Origin: Deferribacter desulfuricans SSM1
GTDB taxonomy: Bacteria > Chrysiogenota > Deferribacteres > Deferribacterales > Deferribacteraceae
Length of the DNA stretch: 64,000 bases
Direction: 5' to 3'
NCBI RefSeq assembly: GCF_000010985.1
Contig: NC_013939.1
Span: 372,001-436,000 of the forward strand
A program made the translations under genes and the position numbers. Positions 33,240 to 41,840 of the stretch are shown in pieces; within the stretch, counting starts at the first letter, position 1, and each line of letters starts with the position of its first letter. The notes beneath the pieces were generated by a model. The model was not told the origin of the DNA, did no database searches, and saw nothing but the letters and a program-made list of their open reading frames with translations.

Positions 33240-33967
33240 AAATGAATGAATATTATAAGTTAAATGAAGAATTTTATAATGAAGAGGAATTAATAAAGGA
33301 GTTTATCCCTAAGATAAAATTGTGGGTATTAAAAGCTTGTTCGAATTTGCCTGACAGCGTGGATATGGATGAGATTTACTCCGCAGCCTGTTTCGGTTTT
33401 GTTGAGGCGCTAAAACGATATGATAAAAGCAGGAATATAGATTTTAAATATTATGCAGAAAAGCGTGTGAAGGGTGCAATTTTAGATGTTTTGCGCAAAA
33501 TGGATATTTTATCGAGAAATGTAAGGACAAAAATCAAAGATTTAGAGGATAAAATTGCAAGATTATCATCTAAACTGGGTAGAAAGCCGCATCCGTCAGA
33601 AATTGCAAAAGAATATAATTTAGATATTGATGAGGTTAATAAATTATTAGAGCTGTTAGAAAACTCTGATCAAGTAAGTTTAGATATTACATTTGGTGAG
33701 GATGATAGTAGTTCATTGATAAATTTTATAAAAAGTGATATTTTAACACCTGAGGAGTCAATTGAGAAAAAAGAGTTGATAGAGGTTTTGGGTAAAGAGA
33801 TTGAAAAGTTGAATGAGAAGGAAAGACTTGTCATAACATTATATTATTATGAAGATCTTACGATGAAAGAGATAGGTAGTGTACTTGGGATATCAGAATC
33901 AAGAGTAAGTCAACTGCATAATAGTGCAGTAAAAAAACTAAAGAAAAGGATGGAGTGGAAAGTATGA
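33236..33967 (+). CDS. fliA: Flagellar sigma factor FliA (sigma28)
   Basis: A 243-residue sigma70-family factor. Region 2 holds VDMDEIYSAACFGFVEALKRYD and FKYYAEKRVKGAILDVLRKMD, typical of FliA/WhiG. Region 3 is RKPHPSEIAKEYNLDIDEV, and region 4 is LTMKEIGSVLGISESRVSQLHNSAVKKLK. It directs transcription of late flagellar and chemotaxis genes. An FlgM anti-sigma factor is not in the window. Overlaps its neighbours by 4 bp on both sides. Confidence 0.95.
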   Translation: MKMNEYYKLNEEFYNEEELIKEFIPKIKLWVLKACSNLPDSVDMDEIYSAACFGFVEALKRYDKSRNIDFKYYAEKRVKGAILDVLRKMDILSRNVRTKIKDLEDKIARLSSKLGRKPHPSEIAKEYNLDIDEVNKLLELLENSDQVSLDITFGEDDSSSLINFIKSDILTPEESIEKKELIEVLGKEIEKLNEKERLVITLYYYEDLTMKEIGSVLGISESRVSQLHNSAVKKLKKRMEWKV

Positions 33968-35028
33968 GTAAAATCAAGGTATTAATTGTTGATGATTCTG
34001 CTTTTATGAGGAAAGCCATTGAAGGGATGTTAAAGAAAGACCCTGAAATAGAAATAGTTGGATTTGCAAGAAACGGGAAAGAAGCAGTTGAGATGGTGGA
34101 AAGCCTAAAACCAGATATCATTACTTTAGATATAGAAATGCCTATAATGAATGGCTTAGAAGCTCTCGAAATAATCATGAAAAAATTCCCTACACCTACC
34201 ATAATGGTTAGTTCTTTAACTACAGAAGGTGCTGAGGCAACTTTAAAGGCATTGGAGCTTGGTGCAGTTGATTTTATCCCAAAAGATAAGTCTTTTGCCA
34301 CATTGACAATAATGAAAATAGAAAAAGAATTGATAGAAAAGATAAAGTATTTTGCCAGAAAAAGATCTACTGGTATAATTAGAAGACCAACTGTTACAAC
34401 TAAAACAGTTGAGAAAAAAACTCAGATAGCTGGTATTAGCAAACCTACAAGAAAAGTCCCTTTAAAGATGGTTTTGATAGGTACTTCTACAGGTGGGCCT
34501 CAATCTTTACAGAGAGTTATACCAAAATTACCTGCTGATTTGAATAAGCCCGTATTGGTGGTTCAGCATATGCCCCCTAATTTTACAAAATCTCTTGCAG
34601 ATAGATTAAATAATTTAAGCAAATTGACAGTAATAGAGGCTCAGGGGAAAGAAAAGATTGAGCCAAATGTTGTTTATATAGCAAAAGGTGGATTTCATCT
34701 AAAGGTTAGGAAAGTTGGGTCGAATTATTATACAGAGGTAAGTGAAGAACCGAAAAATGTTTTGCATGTACCAAGTGTTGATGTGATGGTTGAATCAGCT
34801 GTGGAGGCTATTGGTGGTAATGGCCTTGGAGTGATTATGACAGGAATGGGTTCTGATGGAAAGATTGGATTGCAAAAGCTTAAAGAGAAAGGTGGAATAG
34901 TGATTGCTCAGGATAAAGATAGCTGTGTTGTTTATGGGATGCCAAGAGCAGTTGTAGAAGCAAACCTTGCTGATGAAGTGGTACCTCTTGATAAACTTGC
35001 TGAAAGAATTACAGCATACTGTAAATAG
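33964..35028 (+). CDS. cheB: Chemotaxis protein-glutamate methylesterase CheB
   Basis: A 354-residue CheB. The receiver domain (1-120) has DDSAFMRKA, the phospho-acceptor D56 in ITLDIEMP, and K108-like LGAVDFIPKDK. After a linker the methylesterase domain (about 165-354) shows the catalytic Ser in IGTSTGGPQSL, His in VVQHMPPNFT and Asp in GMGSDGKIG. Start at the ATG overlapping the fliA stop (GGAG upstream), not at 33955. It demethylates and deamidates chemoreceptors; cheR is 11 kb downstream in the same cluster. Confidence 0.95.
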   Translation: MSKIKVLIVDDSAFMRKAIEGMLKKDPEIEIVGFARNGKEAVEMVESLKPDIITLDIEMPIMNGLEALEIIMKKFPTPTIMVSSLTTEGAEATLKALELGAVDFIPKDKSFATLTIMKIEKELIEKIKYFARKRSTGIIRRPTVTTKTVEKKTQIAGISKPTRKVPLKMVLIGTSTGGPQSLQRVIPKLPADLNKPVLVVQHMPPNFTKSLADRLNNLSKLTVIEAQGKEKIEPNVVYIAKGGFHLKVRKVGSNYYTEVSEEPKNVLHVPSVDVMVESAVEAIGGNGLGVIMTGMGSDGKIGLQKLKEKGGIVIAQDKDSCVVYGMPRAVVEANLADEVVPLDKLAERITAYCK

Positions 35029-35043
35029 GAGATAATTTAAAAA

Positions 35044-36045
35044 ATGGCCGATATTTTAAGTCAAGAAGAGATTGATGCCCTACTTTCGACAGTAGCTGAA
35101 GAAGGTATTGATGAGAAAAAAATAGATTCGTTGGAGTTTGTTCCTAAAAAAGTATCGGTCTATGATTTTAGAAGGCCTGATAGGGTTTCTAAAGAGCAGT
35201 TAAGGTCTCTTAGAAATTTACATGATAAGTTTGCTAGAAATTTTAGCTCTGCCCTTTCTAATGTATTGAGAGCTATTACTGATATAAATTTGGTAAGCGT
35301 TGACCAGATGACTTATGGTGAGTTTCTTATGTCTTTACCTGATCCAACAAGTTTTAATGTTATAAGTATGATACCTTTAGAGGGGAATTTAGTTTTGGAA
35401 ATCAACCCATCAATTGTTTTCCCTATAGTTGATAAACTGTTAGGTGGCACAGGTCAACCACTTTACAAAATTAGGGAGCTGACAGACTTAGAGCAGAAAT
35501 TGCTTGATGGCGTTATTAATCTTTTACTGAAAGAGCTTGAAGATGTCTGGAGACAGGTTATTCCAAATGTAAAATTTAAAAAAGAGGTAAGTGAGAATAG
35601 TCCACAGGTTATACAGATAGTTGCTCAAAATGAAGTTGTTGTTTTGATTGTTTTTGAGGTCAAATTTGGTGAAGCAAGTGGATTGATAAATTTATGTTTT
35701 CCAGCAATTACTCTTGAGCCTGTCCTTGGTAAAATTAGCTCTCAAGATTGGATTATTGGTGGTAAAAAAGGTAAGTTTGGCAATTATGAGGAGCAAATAT
35801 TTTTGCTGCTTGAAGATATATTTGTAGATGTTGAAGCTGTGTTAGGTGAGAATATATTTACAGTTGATGAAATACTCTCTTTAAAAGCAGGAGATACAAT
35901 ATTACTCAATAAAAAATCAACCCATCCTGCAGTATTGATTTTAAATAATCTGAAGAAGTTTGAAGTGGAGCTAGGTATCTCTGGAGTCAAAAAAGCGGTT
36001 AAAGTAAAGAGAATTATAGAAGATCACGTGGGAGTTGAACAGTGA
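35044..36045 (+). CDS. fliM: Flagellar motor switch protein FliM
   Basis: A 333-residue C-ring protein. The N-terminal CheY-binding peptide LSQEEIDALLS is intact (residues 4-14). The middle CheC-like domain and the C-terminal SpoA domain (FEVELGISGVKKAVKVKRIIE) follow. It binds phospho-CheY and changes the rotation sense. Spaced 15 bp from cheB; the stop overlaps the next gene by 4 bp. Confidence 0.95.
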   Translation: MADILSQEEIDALLSTVAEEGIDEKKIDSLEFVPKKVSVYDFRRPDRVSKEQLRSLRNLHDKFARNFSSALSNVLRAITDINLVSVDQMTYGEFLMSLPDPTSFNVISMIPLEGNLVLEINPSIVFPIVDKLLGGTGQPLYKIRELTDLEQKLLDGVINLLLKELEDVWRQVIPNVKFKKEVSENSPQVIQIVAQNEVVVLIVFEVKFGEASGLINLCFPAITLEPVLGKISSQDWIIGGKKGKFGNYEEQIFLLLEDIFVDVEAVLGENIFTVDEILSLKAGDTILLNKKSTHPAVLILNNLKKFEVELGISGVKKAVKVKRIIEDHVGVEQ

Positions 36046-36920
36046 AAAATTTATTTAATTTGGATGATATGCCGGGATATAAAGAGTTTGTCGATTTAGT
36101 TAAAGAGAATTTTGGTAGTTCTTTGCAAACTGTGATAAATAGAGATGTTGAAATAGAAATTACTGAATTTTTCACAGGGTTTATCTCAGATGTCTATGAA
36201 AATTTTGATAATCCTGTTTGTGTAAAAGGGGTTGAAACTGAAAGTGGGAATGAGTTTGGATTACTTTTCACTATAAAAGATTTGACAGCGCTTGTCGATT
36301 ACATGATGATGGGGGAAGGGGAATCTAAAGATGAGCTTGATGATGAAACAAAGGATGGGGCAAAAGAGCTGATAACTCAGATTGTATCCTCTTTAAATGT
36401 TCCTTTAAAGGAGAAATATGATAAAAAGTTTAATTTTACAGTGGTGGATATTTTTACTGAGATGTCAGAAGAGGATGAAAAAGAGTATGCTGCTTATAAA
36501 TTTTCAATAAAAGCAGATAAAATAGATTCTGAATTTATCTTTTTTATAGATTCTGCTTTTAATAGTATAATCGAAACCTCTTCTGAAAAAACGGATGATG
36601 TACCTGATTTTGTCCCATTTGAAGAAGGTTTTGAGCAGAACAGTAGTTATGATTCAGGAGGTAATATAGATTTATTATTGGATGTTGAGATCCCTGTGTC
36701 GGTAAAAATAGGTTCTACTAAGATGTATTTAAAGGATATTTTGGAACTTGGACCTGGTAAAATTATAGAGTTAGAAGAGTATGCTGATGAGCCTGTAGAA
36801 TTGTTGGTAAATAATAAAGTTATTGCTCGTGGAGAGGTTGTTGTAGTTGATGGATATTTCGGTTTGAGAATTCAGGAAATAGTGAGTAAAGCAGAAAGAA
36901 TTAAGAAACTTAAAGATTGA
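36042..36920 (+). CDS. fliY: FliY/FliN-type motor switch protein
   Basis: A 292-residue protein with an N-terminal CheC/CheX-like domain (about 1-190) and a C-terminal FliN domain (about 208-292: LLLDVEIPVSVKIGSTKMYLKD…LELGPGKIIELEE). FliN alone is about 90-140 residues, so the long N-terminal part marks it as FliY-like. It lacks the EIDALL peptide that binds CheY in FliM. It completes the C-ring with FliM and FliG. GTG start overlapping fliM. A possible CheY-P phosphatase role is uncertain because the CheC catalytic E-x-x-N motif is not obvious. Confidence 0.85.
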   Translation: MKNLFNLDDMPGYKEFVDLVKENFGSSLQTVINRDVEIEITEFFTGFISDVYENFDNPVCVKGVETESGNEFGLLFTIKDLTALVDYMMMGEGESKDELDDETKDGAKELITQIVSSLNVPLKEKYDKKFNFTVVDIFTEMSEEDEKEYAAYKFSIKADKIDSEFIFFIDSAFNSIIETSSEKTDDVPDFVPFEEGFEQNSSYDSGGNIDLLLDVEIPVSVKIGSTKMYLKDILELGPGKIIELEEYADEPVELLVNNKVIARGEVVVVDGYFGLRIQEIVSKAERIKKLKD

Positions 36921-36973
36921 TTATTATGAAAATAGAGTTTAATATAGATATAAAACATATTTGGAGGCTTTAG

Positions 36974-37351
36974 ATGGCTTACGATGATGTAATTATTACT
37001 GTTGATGATTCTTCTACAATGAGAAGGATTATAAAAAATACTCTTATTAAGATTGGGTTTAATAATATTCTTGAGGCTTCAAATGGTGTCGAAGCTTTGG
37101 ATGTTATCTCTAAAAATAAAGTAGACCTTATTATTACTGACTGGAATATGCCTGAGATGGATGGCCTAACCTTTGTTAAAACAATTAGGTCAAATTCTGA
37201 ATATGATGAAATTCCCATTTTGATGGTTACCACTGAAGCTGCTAAAGAGGATATTTTGATGGCATTAAAAAGTGGTGTTAACAATTATATTGTTAAACCG
37301 TTTACCCCTGATACATTAAAAGAGAAGGTTTTTAAACTTTTAGGTTATTAA
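36974..37351 (+). CDS. cheY: Chemotaxis response regulator CheY
   Basis: A 125-residue single receiver domain. Acidic pair D11-D12, phospho-acceptor D56 in IITDWNMPEMDG, T85-like VTTEA and K107-like YIVKPFTPDTL. The DWNMPxMDG motif is the CheY hallmark. TTTGGAGG lies 7 nt before the ATG. It is followed 1 bp later by cheZ. Confidence 0.95.
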   Translation: MAYDDVIITVDDSSTMRRIIKNTLIKIGFNNILEASNGVEALDVISKNKVDLIITDWNMPEMDGLTFVKTIRSNSEYDEIPILMVTTEAAKEDILMALKSGVNNYIVKPFTPDTLKEKVFKLLGY

Positions 37352-37352
37352 A

Positions 37353-37988
37353 ATGGAAGAGTATCTTAAAGATTTGAATGAGTTAATTGAAATAGCTAAG
37401 AAAATAAATAGTGGTGACTATGATTTAATCGATATTAGTTTGAATCCTGAAAGTGAACTTTTTCATATTGCAGAATATTTCAATGATGCTGTAAAAAAAT
37501 TAAAAATTGTAGATGAAACTTTTTCAGATACTTATGAAGAGTTACCAGTATTTGAAAAAGTCTTAAAAGATATTATTGATGATATGAAAAATGCTTCTGA
37601 ATCTATTCTTAATGAAATAGATAAAATAAATTTTAATATTGATTCTATAAAAGAAACATTAGCAAGTATAAAAAATGCTGCGCAAAACAAGGATTTTGAG
37701 CAGGTTAAAATATATATAAATGGTTTAAAAGATAATATCAGAGAAGGTGAGGATATCTGCTTTGATATTATTGCAGCTTTAGAATTTCAAGATATCACTA
37801 AACAAAAGATCGATAAGTTGTTAATGATTATAAAAGAGATTGAAGATAAGATAGCAGATTTGATTATAAAGCTCGGTTTAAAATCGAATAAAATTGATCC
37901 TGAAAAGCTTTCAGAGGTAAAAGATAAAACTGAAGTGTTAGAAGATCAGGAGTTAGTGGATAAATTATTAGAAGAATTTGGTTTATAG
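37353..37988 (+). CDS. cheZ: CheZ-like CheY-P phosphatase
   Basis: A 211-residue helical protein. The segment DIIAALEFQDITKQKIDKLL matches the CheZ active-site helix, with the Gln (EFQD) that activates water for dephosphorylation of CheY-P. The C-terminus LVDKLLEEFGL resembles the CheZ tail that binds CheY. A long hairpin of coiled-coil character (DKINFNIDSIKETLASIK) fits the CheZ four-helix bundle dimer. Its place between cheY and cheA supports the call. Confidence 0.85.
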   Translation: MEEYLKDLNELIEIAKKINSGDYDLIDISLNPESELFHIAEYFNDAVKKLKIVDETFSDTYEELPVFEKVLKDIIDDMKNASESILNEIDKINFNIDSIKETLASIKNAAQNKDFEQVKIYINGLKDNIREGEDICFDIIAALEFQDITKQKIDKLLMIIKEIEDKIADLIIKLGLKSNKIDPEKLSEVKDKTEVLEDQELVDKLLEEFGL

Positions 37989-37997
37989 GAGTTTTCT

Positions 37998-40082
37998 ATG
38001 AATAATGAAATGAACGATTTAATCCAGGATTTTTTAATCGAAGCAGAGGAATTGATAGAGCAATTGGATCAGGATTTAGTAGAACTCGAACATCGAAAAG
38101 ATGATTTGGATCTGTTAAATAAAATTTTTAGAGCTGCACATACAATTAAGGGTTCATCTTCATTTCTTGGTTTTGAAAAGCTGACAGATCTTACTCACAT
38201 TGCAGAAGAGATTTTAAATAAACTTCGTAAAGGTGAGATGGTAGTTACCACTGATGTTATGGATGTATTGTTGGAGTTTGTTGATTATTTAAAGAAATTA
38301 ATTGATGATATAAAAAATGGTACAGATACTGTTGATATTACTGATATTGTGAAAAAGCTTAAGCTTGTAAATGAAGGAAAATCAGTAGGGGCTCCAAAAG
38401 AGGAGAAGGCAAAACCTGAGAAAAAAGAGACAAAAAAGAATGAGCCTAAACAGATTGCAAAGGTTACAAAAGCTATAGAGCAGACAATAAGGGTTGATGT
38501 TAATAGATTAGATGTATTGATGAATTTAGTTGGAGAGCTTGTTTTAAGCAGAAACAGGATAGCTCAAATTTCTGCAGAATTTGAAAAGAAGTTTGAAGGT
38601 GAATTTTTGGTTGAGCAACTTTTAGAAACCACATCACATTTGGGATTGATTACCACTGAATTGCAACTAGCTGTAATGAAAACAAGGATGGTTCCGATAG
38701 GGAAAGTGTTTAATAAATTTCCAAGAATGGTTAGAGACTTATGTAGAGAGCTAAATAAGGATATAGAGCTTGTCATCACTGGTGAAGATACAGAGCTTGA
38801 TAAATCTGTTGTTGAAGAAATAGGTGATCCTCTCATCCATATGATAAGGAATGCCGTTGATCACGGGATCGAGCCACCAGAAGAGAGGGTTAAAAAAGGT
38901 AAACCTGAAAAGGGGCTTGTAGCATTAAATGCTTATTATGAGGGGAACCATATCGTTGTAGAGATAAAAGATGACGGCCGCGGTATGGATCCAGAAAAGT
39001 TGAAAAAGAAGGCGATAGAAAAAGGTGTCATCACTCCAGAAGAGGCTAAATCATTGAGTAAAGAAGAAGCTTTTGGCCTAATTTTTAGACCAGGTTTTTC
39101 CACAGCGGAAAAGGTATCTGATGTCTCAGGGCGTGGCGTTGGTATGGACGTGGTTAAAACAAACATTGAGAAACTTAATGGGATTATTCAGATAGATTCA
39201 GAATTGGATAAAGGTACAACCTTTAAATTGAAGTTACCTCTTACACTTGCAATAATTCAAGCTTTGTTAGTGGAAGTTTCAGGGGAGATATTTGCTATCC
39301 CTATTGTTTCTGTTGTTGAAACGGTAAAAATAGATGAAAATGAAATTCATAGTTTTGAAGGAAGAGAGGTTTTAAAACTTAGAGAATCTGTTTTATCTTT
39401 GATAAGATTGAACGAAGTATTTGAGTTAGAACCCACTTTTAGTAATGAGATGTATGTGGTTGTTGTAGCTTTAGCTGAGAAGAGGGTGGGACTGATTGTT
39501 GATAGATTGATTGGGCAAGAAGAGATTGTTATCAAGTCTTTGGGTGAGTATTTAGGTGGTACTGTTGGTATTGCTGGCGCTACAATTATGGGGGATGGTG
39601 CTGTAAGACTTATTCTGGATGTGGCTGGAATTATGGATATTGCATCCAAAATGCCAAGGGTTAATAGGAGAAAAACTACATCTGTTGTTCAAACAAACGA
39701 ATTTACAAACAAGATGAATGTAATGGTGGTAGATGATTCAGCTACTGATAGAAAAATTATGAAGAGACTTTTAAATAATACAGGTTGGCTAAATGTTGTA
39801 GAGATTACGAACGGCAAAGATGCACTTGCTGCTATAAAGAATCTTCAGATTGATTTTGTAATTACAGATGTCTTTATGCCTGATATGGATGGTTATGAGT
39901 TGGCTAAATCATTGAGGGAATCAGGGTATAATGGACCAATAATTGCAGTTTCTTCAAGAAGTGAGGCAAAGGATAGTAAAAAATACTCATTATATGGTAT
40001 AGACTCATTTATTGTAAAACCTGTAAGTTTAGAGGAGTTATTGAAAACAATCGATGAGCTTAAAGCTGTTTATAAAAAATAG
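37998..40082 (+). CDS. cheA: Chemotaxis kinase CheA with C-terminal receiver domain
   Basis: A 694-residue kinase. The Hpt domain has phospho-acceptor H48 in AAHTIKGSSSFLGF. After an acidic/basic linker come the dimerisation domain (RVDVNRLDVLMNLVGELVLSRNR) and the ATPase with N-box DPLIHMIRNAVDHGIE, DDGRGMD and GRGVGMDVVK. The CheW-like domain lies near 430-565. Residues 575-694 form an extra receiver domain with FVITDVFMPDMDGYEL and a conserved FIVKPVSLEEL. Such CheA-CheY fusions (CheAY) are known in Campylobacterota. The extra receiver may act as a phosphate sink. No separate P2 domain is obvious; the region is short. Confidence 0.94.
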   Translation: MNNEMNDLIQDFLIEAEELIEQLDQDLVELEHRKDDLDLLNKIFRAAHTIKGSSSFLGFEKLTDLTHIAEEILNKLRKGEMVVTTDVMDVLLEFVDYLKKLIDDIKNGTDTVDITDIVKKLKLVNEGKSVGAPKEEKAKPEKKETKKNEPKQIAKVTKAIEQTIRVDVNRLDVLMNLVGELVLSRNRIAQISAEFEKKFEGEFLVEQLLETTSHLGLITTELQLAVMKTRMVPIGKVFNKFPRMVRDLCRELNKDIELVITGEDTELDKSVVEEIGDPLIHMIRNAVDHGIEPPEERVKKGKPEKGLVALNAYYEGNHIVVEIKDDGRGMDPEKLKKKAIEKGVITPEEAKSLSKEEAFGLIFRPGFSTAEKVSDVSGRGVGMDVVKTNIEKLNGIIQIDSELDKGTTFKLKLPLTLAIIQALLVEVSGEIFAIPIVSVVETVKIDENEIHSFEGREVLKLRESVLSLIRLNEVFELEPTFSNEMYVVVVALAEKRVGLIVDRLIGQEEIVIKSLGEYLGGTVGIAGATIMGDGAVRLILDVAGIMDIASKMPRVNRRKTTSVVQTNEFTNKMNVMVVDDSATDRKIMKRLLNNTGWLNVVEITNGKDALAAIKNLQIDFVITDVFMPDMDGYELAKSLRESGYNGPIIAVSSRSEAKDSKKYSLYGIDSFIVKPVSLEELLKTIDELKAVYKK

Positions 40083-40350
40083 TATCTTATTTGTTTTGCT
40101 TGTGTTTGTTTATGAAGTAAATACTGGTGCGACCAGATTTCAAACAGTTAGTAAGTTAGATTATAAATCGTTTTTTTACTATAATGGCGGAGCTGATGTT
40201 ATTAAAAGTCTTAAAGTTGTTAGAGTTTATGACGATTCAGATTTTAAAAAGGCTTTAAAGGACTTTAAAATTGAGGACAAAAATTATAAGAAGCTTTTAC
40301 CTATCCTTACTAATAATAATTTTCATTACAGGTATATCTGGTGGCGCTAA
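40054..40350 (+). CDS. Hypothetical exported protein (uncertain)
   Basis: A 98-residue frame that begins inside the 3' end of cheA. It has a signal-like N-terminus (LFIKNSILFVLLVFVYEVNTGA) followed by a Lys/Asp-rich part with FFYYNGGADVIKSLKVVRVYDD. It overlaps the next reading frame by 80 bp, which is unusual. No Shine-Dalgarno sequence is close to its ATG. It could be a small secreted protein coupled to cheA. No family recognised. A sequencing or annotation frameshift joining it to the OmpA-like frame is possible, because both frames show exported-protein features. Confidence 0.45.
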   Translation: MSLKLFIKNSILFVLLVFVYEVNTGATRFQTVSKLDYKSFFYYNGGADVIKSLKVVRVYDDSDFKKALKDFKIEDKNYKKLLPILTNNNFHYRYIWWR

Positions 40351-40873
40351 TAAAAGATTATTTAAAGCTTTAGTACAAAAGCCTGGTTCTATTTCAACAG
40401 TTATTTATGTATATGATTTGTCTGTTGATAGTGCAAAAGAGAATATTGCATTAAATGGGTGGAAAGTTTTACAAATTGAAGAAGTTAGTAATGGTAAAGA
40501 TTATAAATCAATTAAGAATATTAGTGGTTTTGGCAACTTAAAACTTATCAAGACATTTTATTTTAAAAAAGGTGAATATCGATTTAATCTAGATAACGAG
40601 ACTATATCTTTTTTTAGAAATCTAAATAGGGATAAGGTATATTATATCTACGGTCATACTGACTCTTTACCAGTAAAGCCAAATAATAAGTATAGAAATA
40701 ATTATGAATTATCAATCTTAAGGGCAGAGTTCATAAAAGAGCTTATTAGAAAATATTCTGGTATAGATAGTAATGCTAAGATAGTTGGATTTGGAGCATT
40801 TTTCCCATTAGTTTCAAATGGACTTCAAGGTGCTGAAAAAAATAGAAGGGTAGAACTTTATGAGTCGTTTTAG
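40271..40873 (+). CDS. OmpA-like C-terminal domain protein
   Basis: A 200-residue exported protein. A signal or anchor (SFYLSLLIIIFITGISGGA) is followed by about 70 residues I do not recognise, then an OmpA/MotB-like peptidoglycan-binding domain: YIYGHTDSLPVKP, NNYELSILRAEFIKELI, IVGFGAFFPLVSN, GAEKNRRVEL. The TTG start at 40271 has AAAGGA 9 nt upstream but overlaps the preceding frame by 80 bp. It overlaps the following gene by 14 bp. In a motility operon such a protein may help anchor a machine to the cell wall. It lacks the MotB plug. Confidence 0.8.
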   Translation: MRTKIIRSFYLSLLIIIFITGISGGANKRLFKALVQKPGSISTVIYVYDLSVDSAKENIALNGWKVLQIEEVSNGKDYKSIKNISGFGNLKLIKTFYFKKGEYRFNLDNETISFFRNLNRDKVYYIYGHTDSLPVKPNNKYRNNYELSILRAEFIKELIRKYSGIDSNAKIVGFGAFFPLVSNGLQGAEKNRRVELYESF

Positions 40874-41840
40874 CGATTTAAACCCAAAAGATCTCTACAA
40901 CATTTCGATAGCCAATTTTTATGATTATGTCGCTGAGATAATGGATGATTTTAATTATTCATTTCATAGAGCATTAAAAGAGGTGCCTAATAAAACCCGT
41001 TGTGAGATTTGGAAGCATAAAGGAAGTGATGACGAAGCGTTGATTTGGGTAGAGGTAGTTCAAGATGGAGGAGATGTGGATTCTGAAGTGCCGGTAGAAG
41101 TATTGAGAGTAATGAACGAAAACAATTTGACAACGTTATTCTTTTTTACAAACGGACATTTAAATGATGAGGATAAACAGATAATAGATGAAGAAGGTTA
41201 TTTTATCTTTACCACAGATGAGATTATAGAAACATTAATCGCAATAGATAAGAAAAAAGAACCAAAAAAGAAAGTTGTTAGAAAAAAAGTTAAAACACCG
41301 TCAGGTTTTATTTTAATAAGAAATTATTTGAGAAATCGAGAAGTTCCTAAAGAAAAAAATGTAATTAGAATAAATCTTATAAAGAGTGTGGTAGAAAGAT
41401 ATTCATCATTTTATGAACCTGTAAAAAGTATTGTGGATAAAATTGAAAATTTTGATGATATACCCGATGATATAAGGGAAACTTTGAAGAAAGAGCAGTT
41501 TAAGCTTTTACCAAACTTGTTAGTTGTTTCAACGTATACTTTTTTAGATAGGTTTCAGTATTTAAAAGTTGATTTATTTAATTTTGTGAAACTTTTGATT
41601 ATGTATATTGGTGCTATAATAGAATATGAACCGATGGAGGATGTAGAAAAGTATAAAAGTGAGATAGAAAAATTGTTGGAGAAATTTAATAATATAGATA
41701 AAGAAATTGAAGAGTACAAAAAAGATTATATCGAAGAAAATAAAAAATTGACAAAAAATTTGATTGTTTCATCTGTTGTAATTATATTAATTCTGTTTAC
41801 AATAATTATTGCATATGTGGTGTTAAATGGAAAATATTAA
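40860..41840 (+). CDS. Mrr-fold-like protein with C-terminal membrane anchor
   Basis: A 326-residue protein. Residues 10-130 resemble a restriction-endonuclease/Mrr-like fold: ALIWVEVVQDGGDVDSEVPVEVLRVMNENNLTTLFFFTNGH, then EEGYFIFTTDEIIETL. That order (a strand with the Q-x-K position, then a 'TNG/TTxxF' strand, then a helix) is typical of Mrr N-terminal folds. The catalytic Lys position reads VVQDGG, so nuclease activity is doubtful. A basic linker (KKKEPKKKVVRKKVK) follows, then a helical region and a single C-terminal membrane helix (LIVSSVVIILILFTIIIAYVVL). Its role in the chemotaxis cluster is unknown. Confidence 0.6.
   Translation: MSRFSDLNPKDLYNISIANFYDYVAEIMDDFNYSFHRALKEVPNKTRCEIWKHKGSDDEALIWVEVVQDGGDVDSEVPVEVLRVMNENNLTTLFFFTNGHLNDEDKQIIDEEGYFIFTTDEIIETLIAIDKKKEPKKKVVRKKVKTPSGFILIRNYLRNREVPKEKNVIRINLIKSVVERYSSFYEPVKSIVDKIENFDDIPDDIRETLKKEQFKLLPNLLVVSTYTFLDRFQYLKVDLFNFVKLLIMYIGAIIEYEPMEDVEKYKSEIEKLLEKFNNIDKEIEEYKKDYIEENKKLTKNLIVSSVVIILILFTIIIAYVVLNGKY

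Noticed and set aside
33858-34301. 147-codon minus-strand frame across fliA/cheB
   Set aside because: Antisense to conserved receiver-domain sequence; the frame exists because of codon bias in the genes on the + strand.
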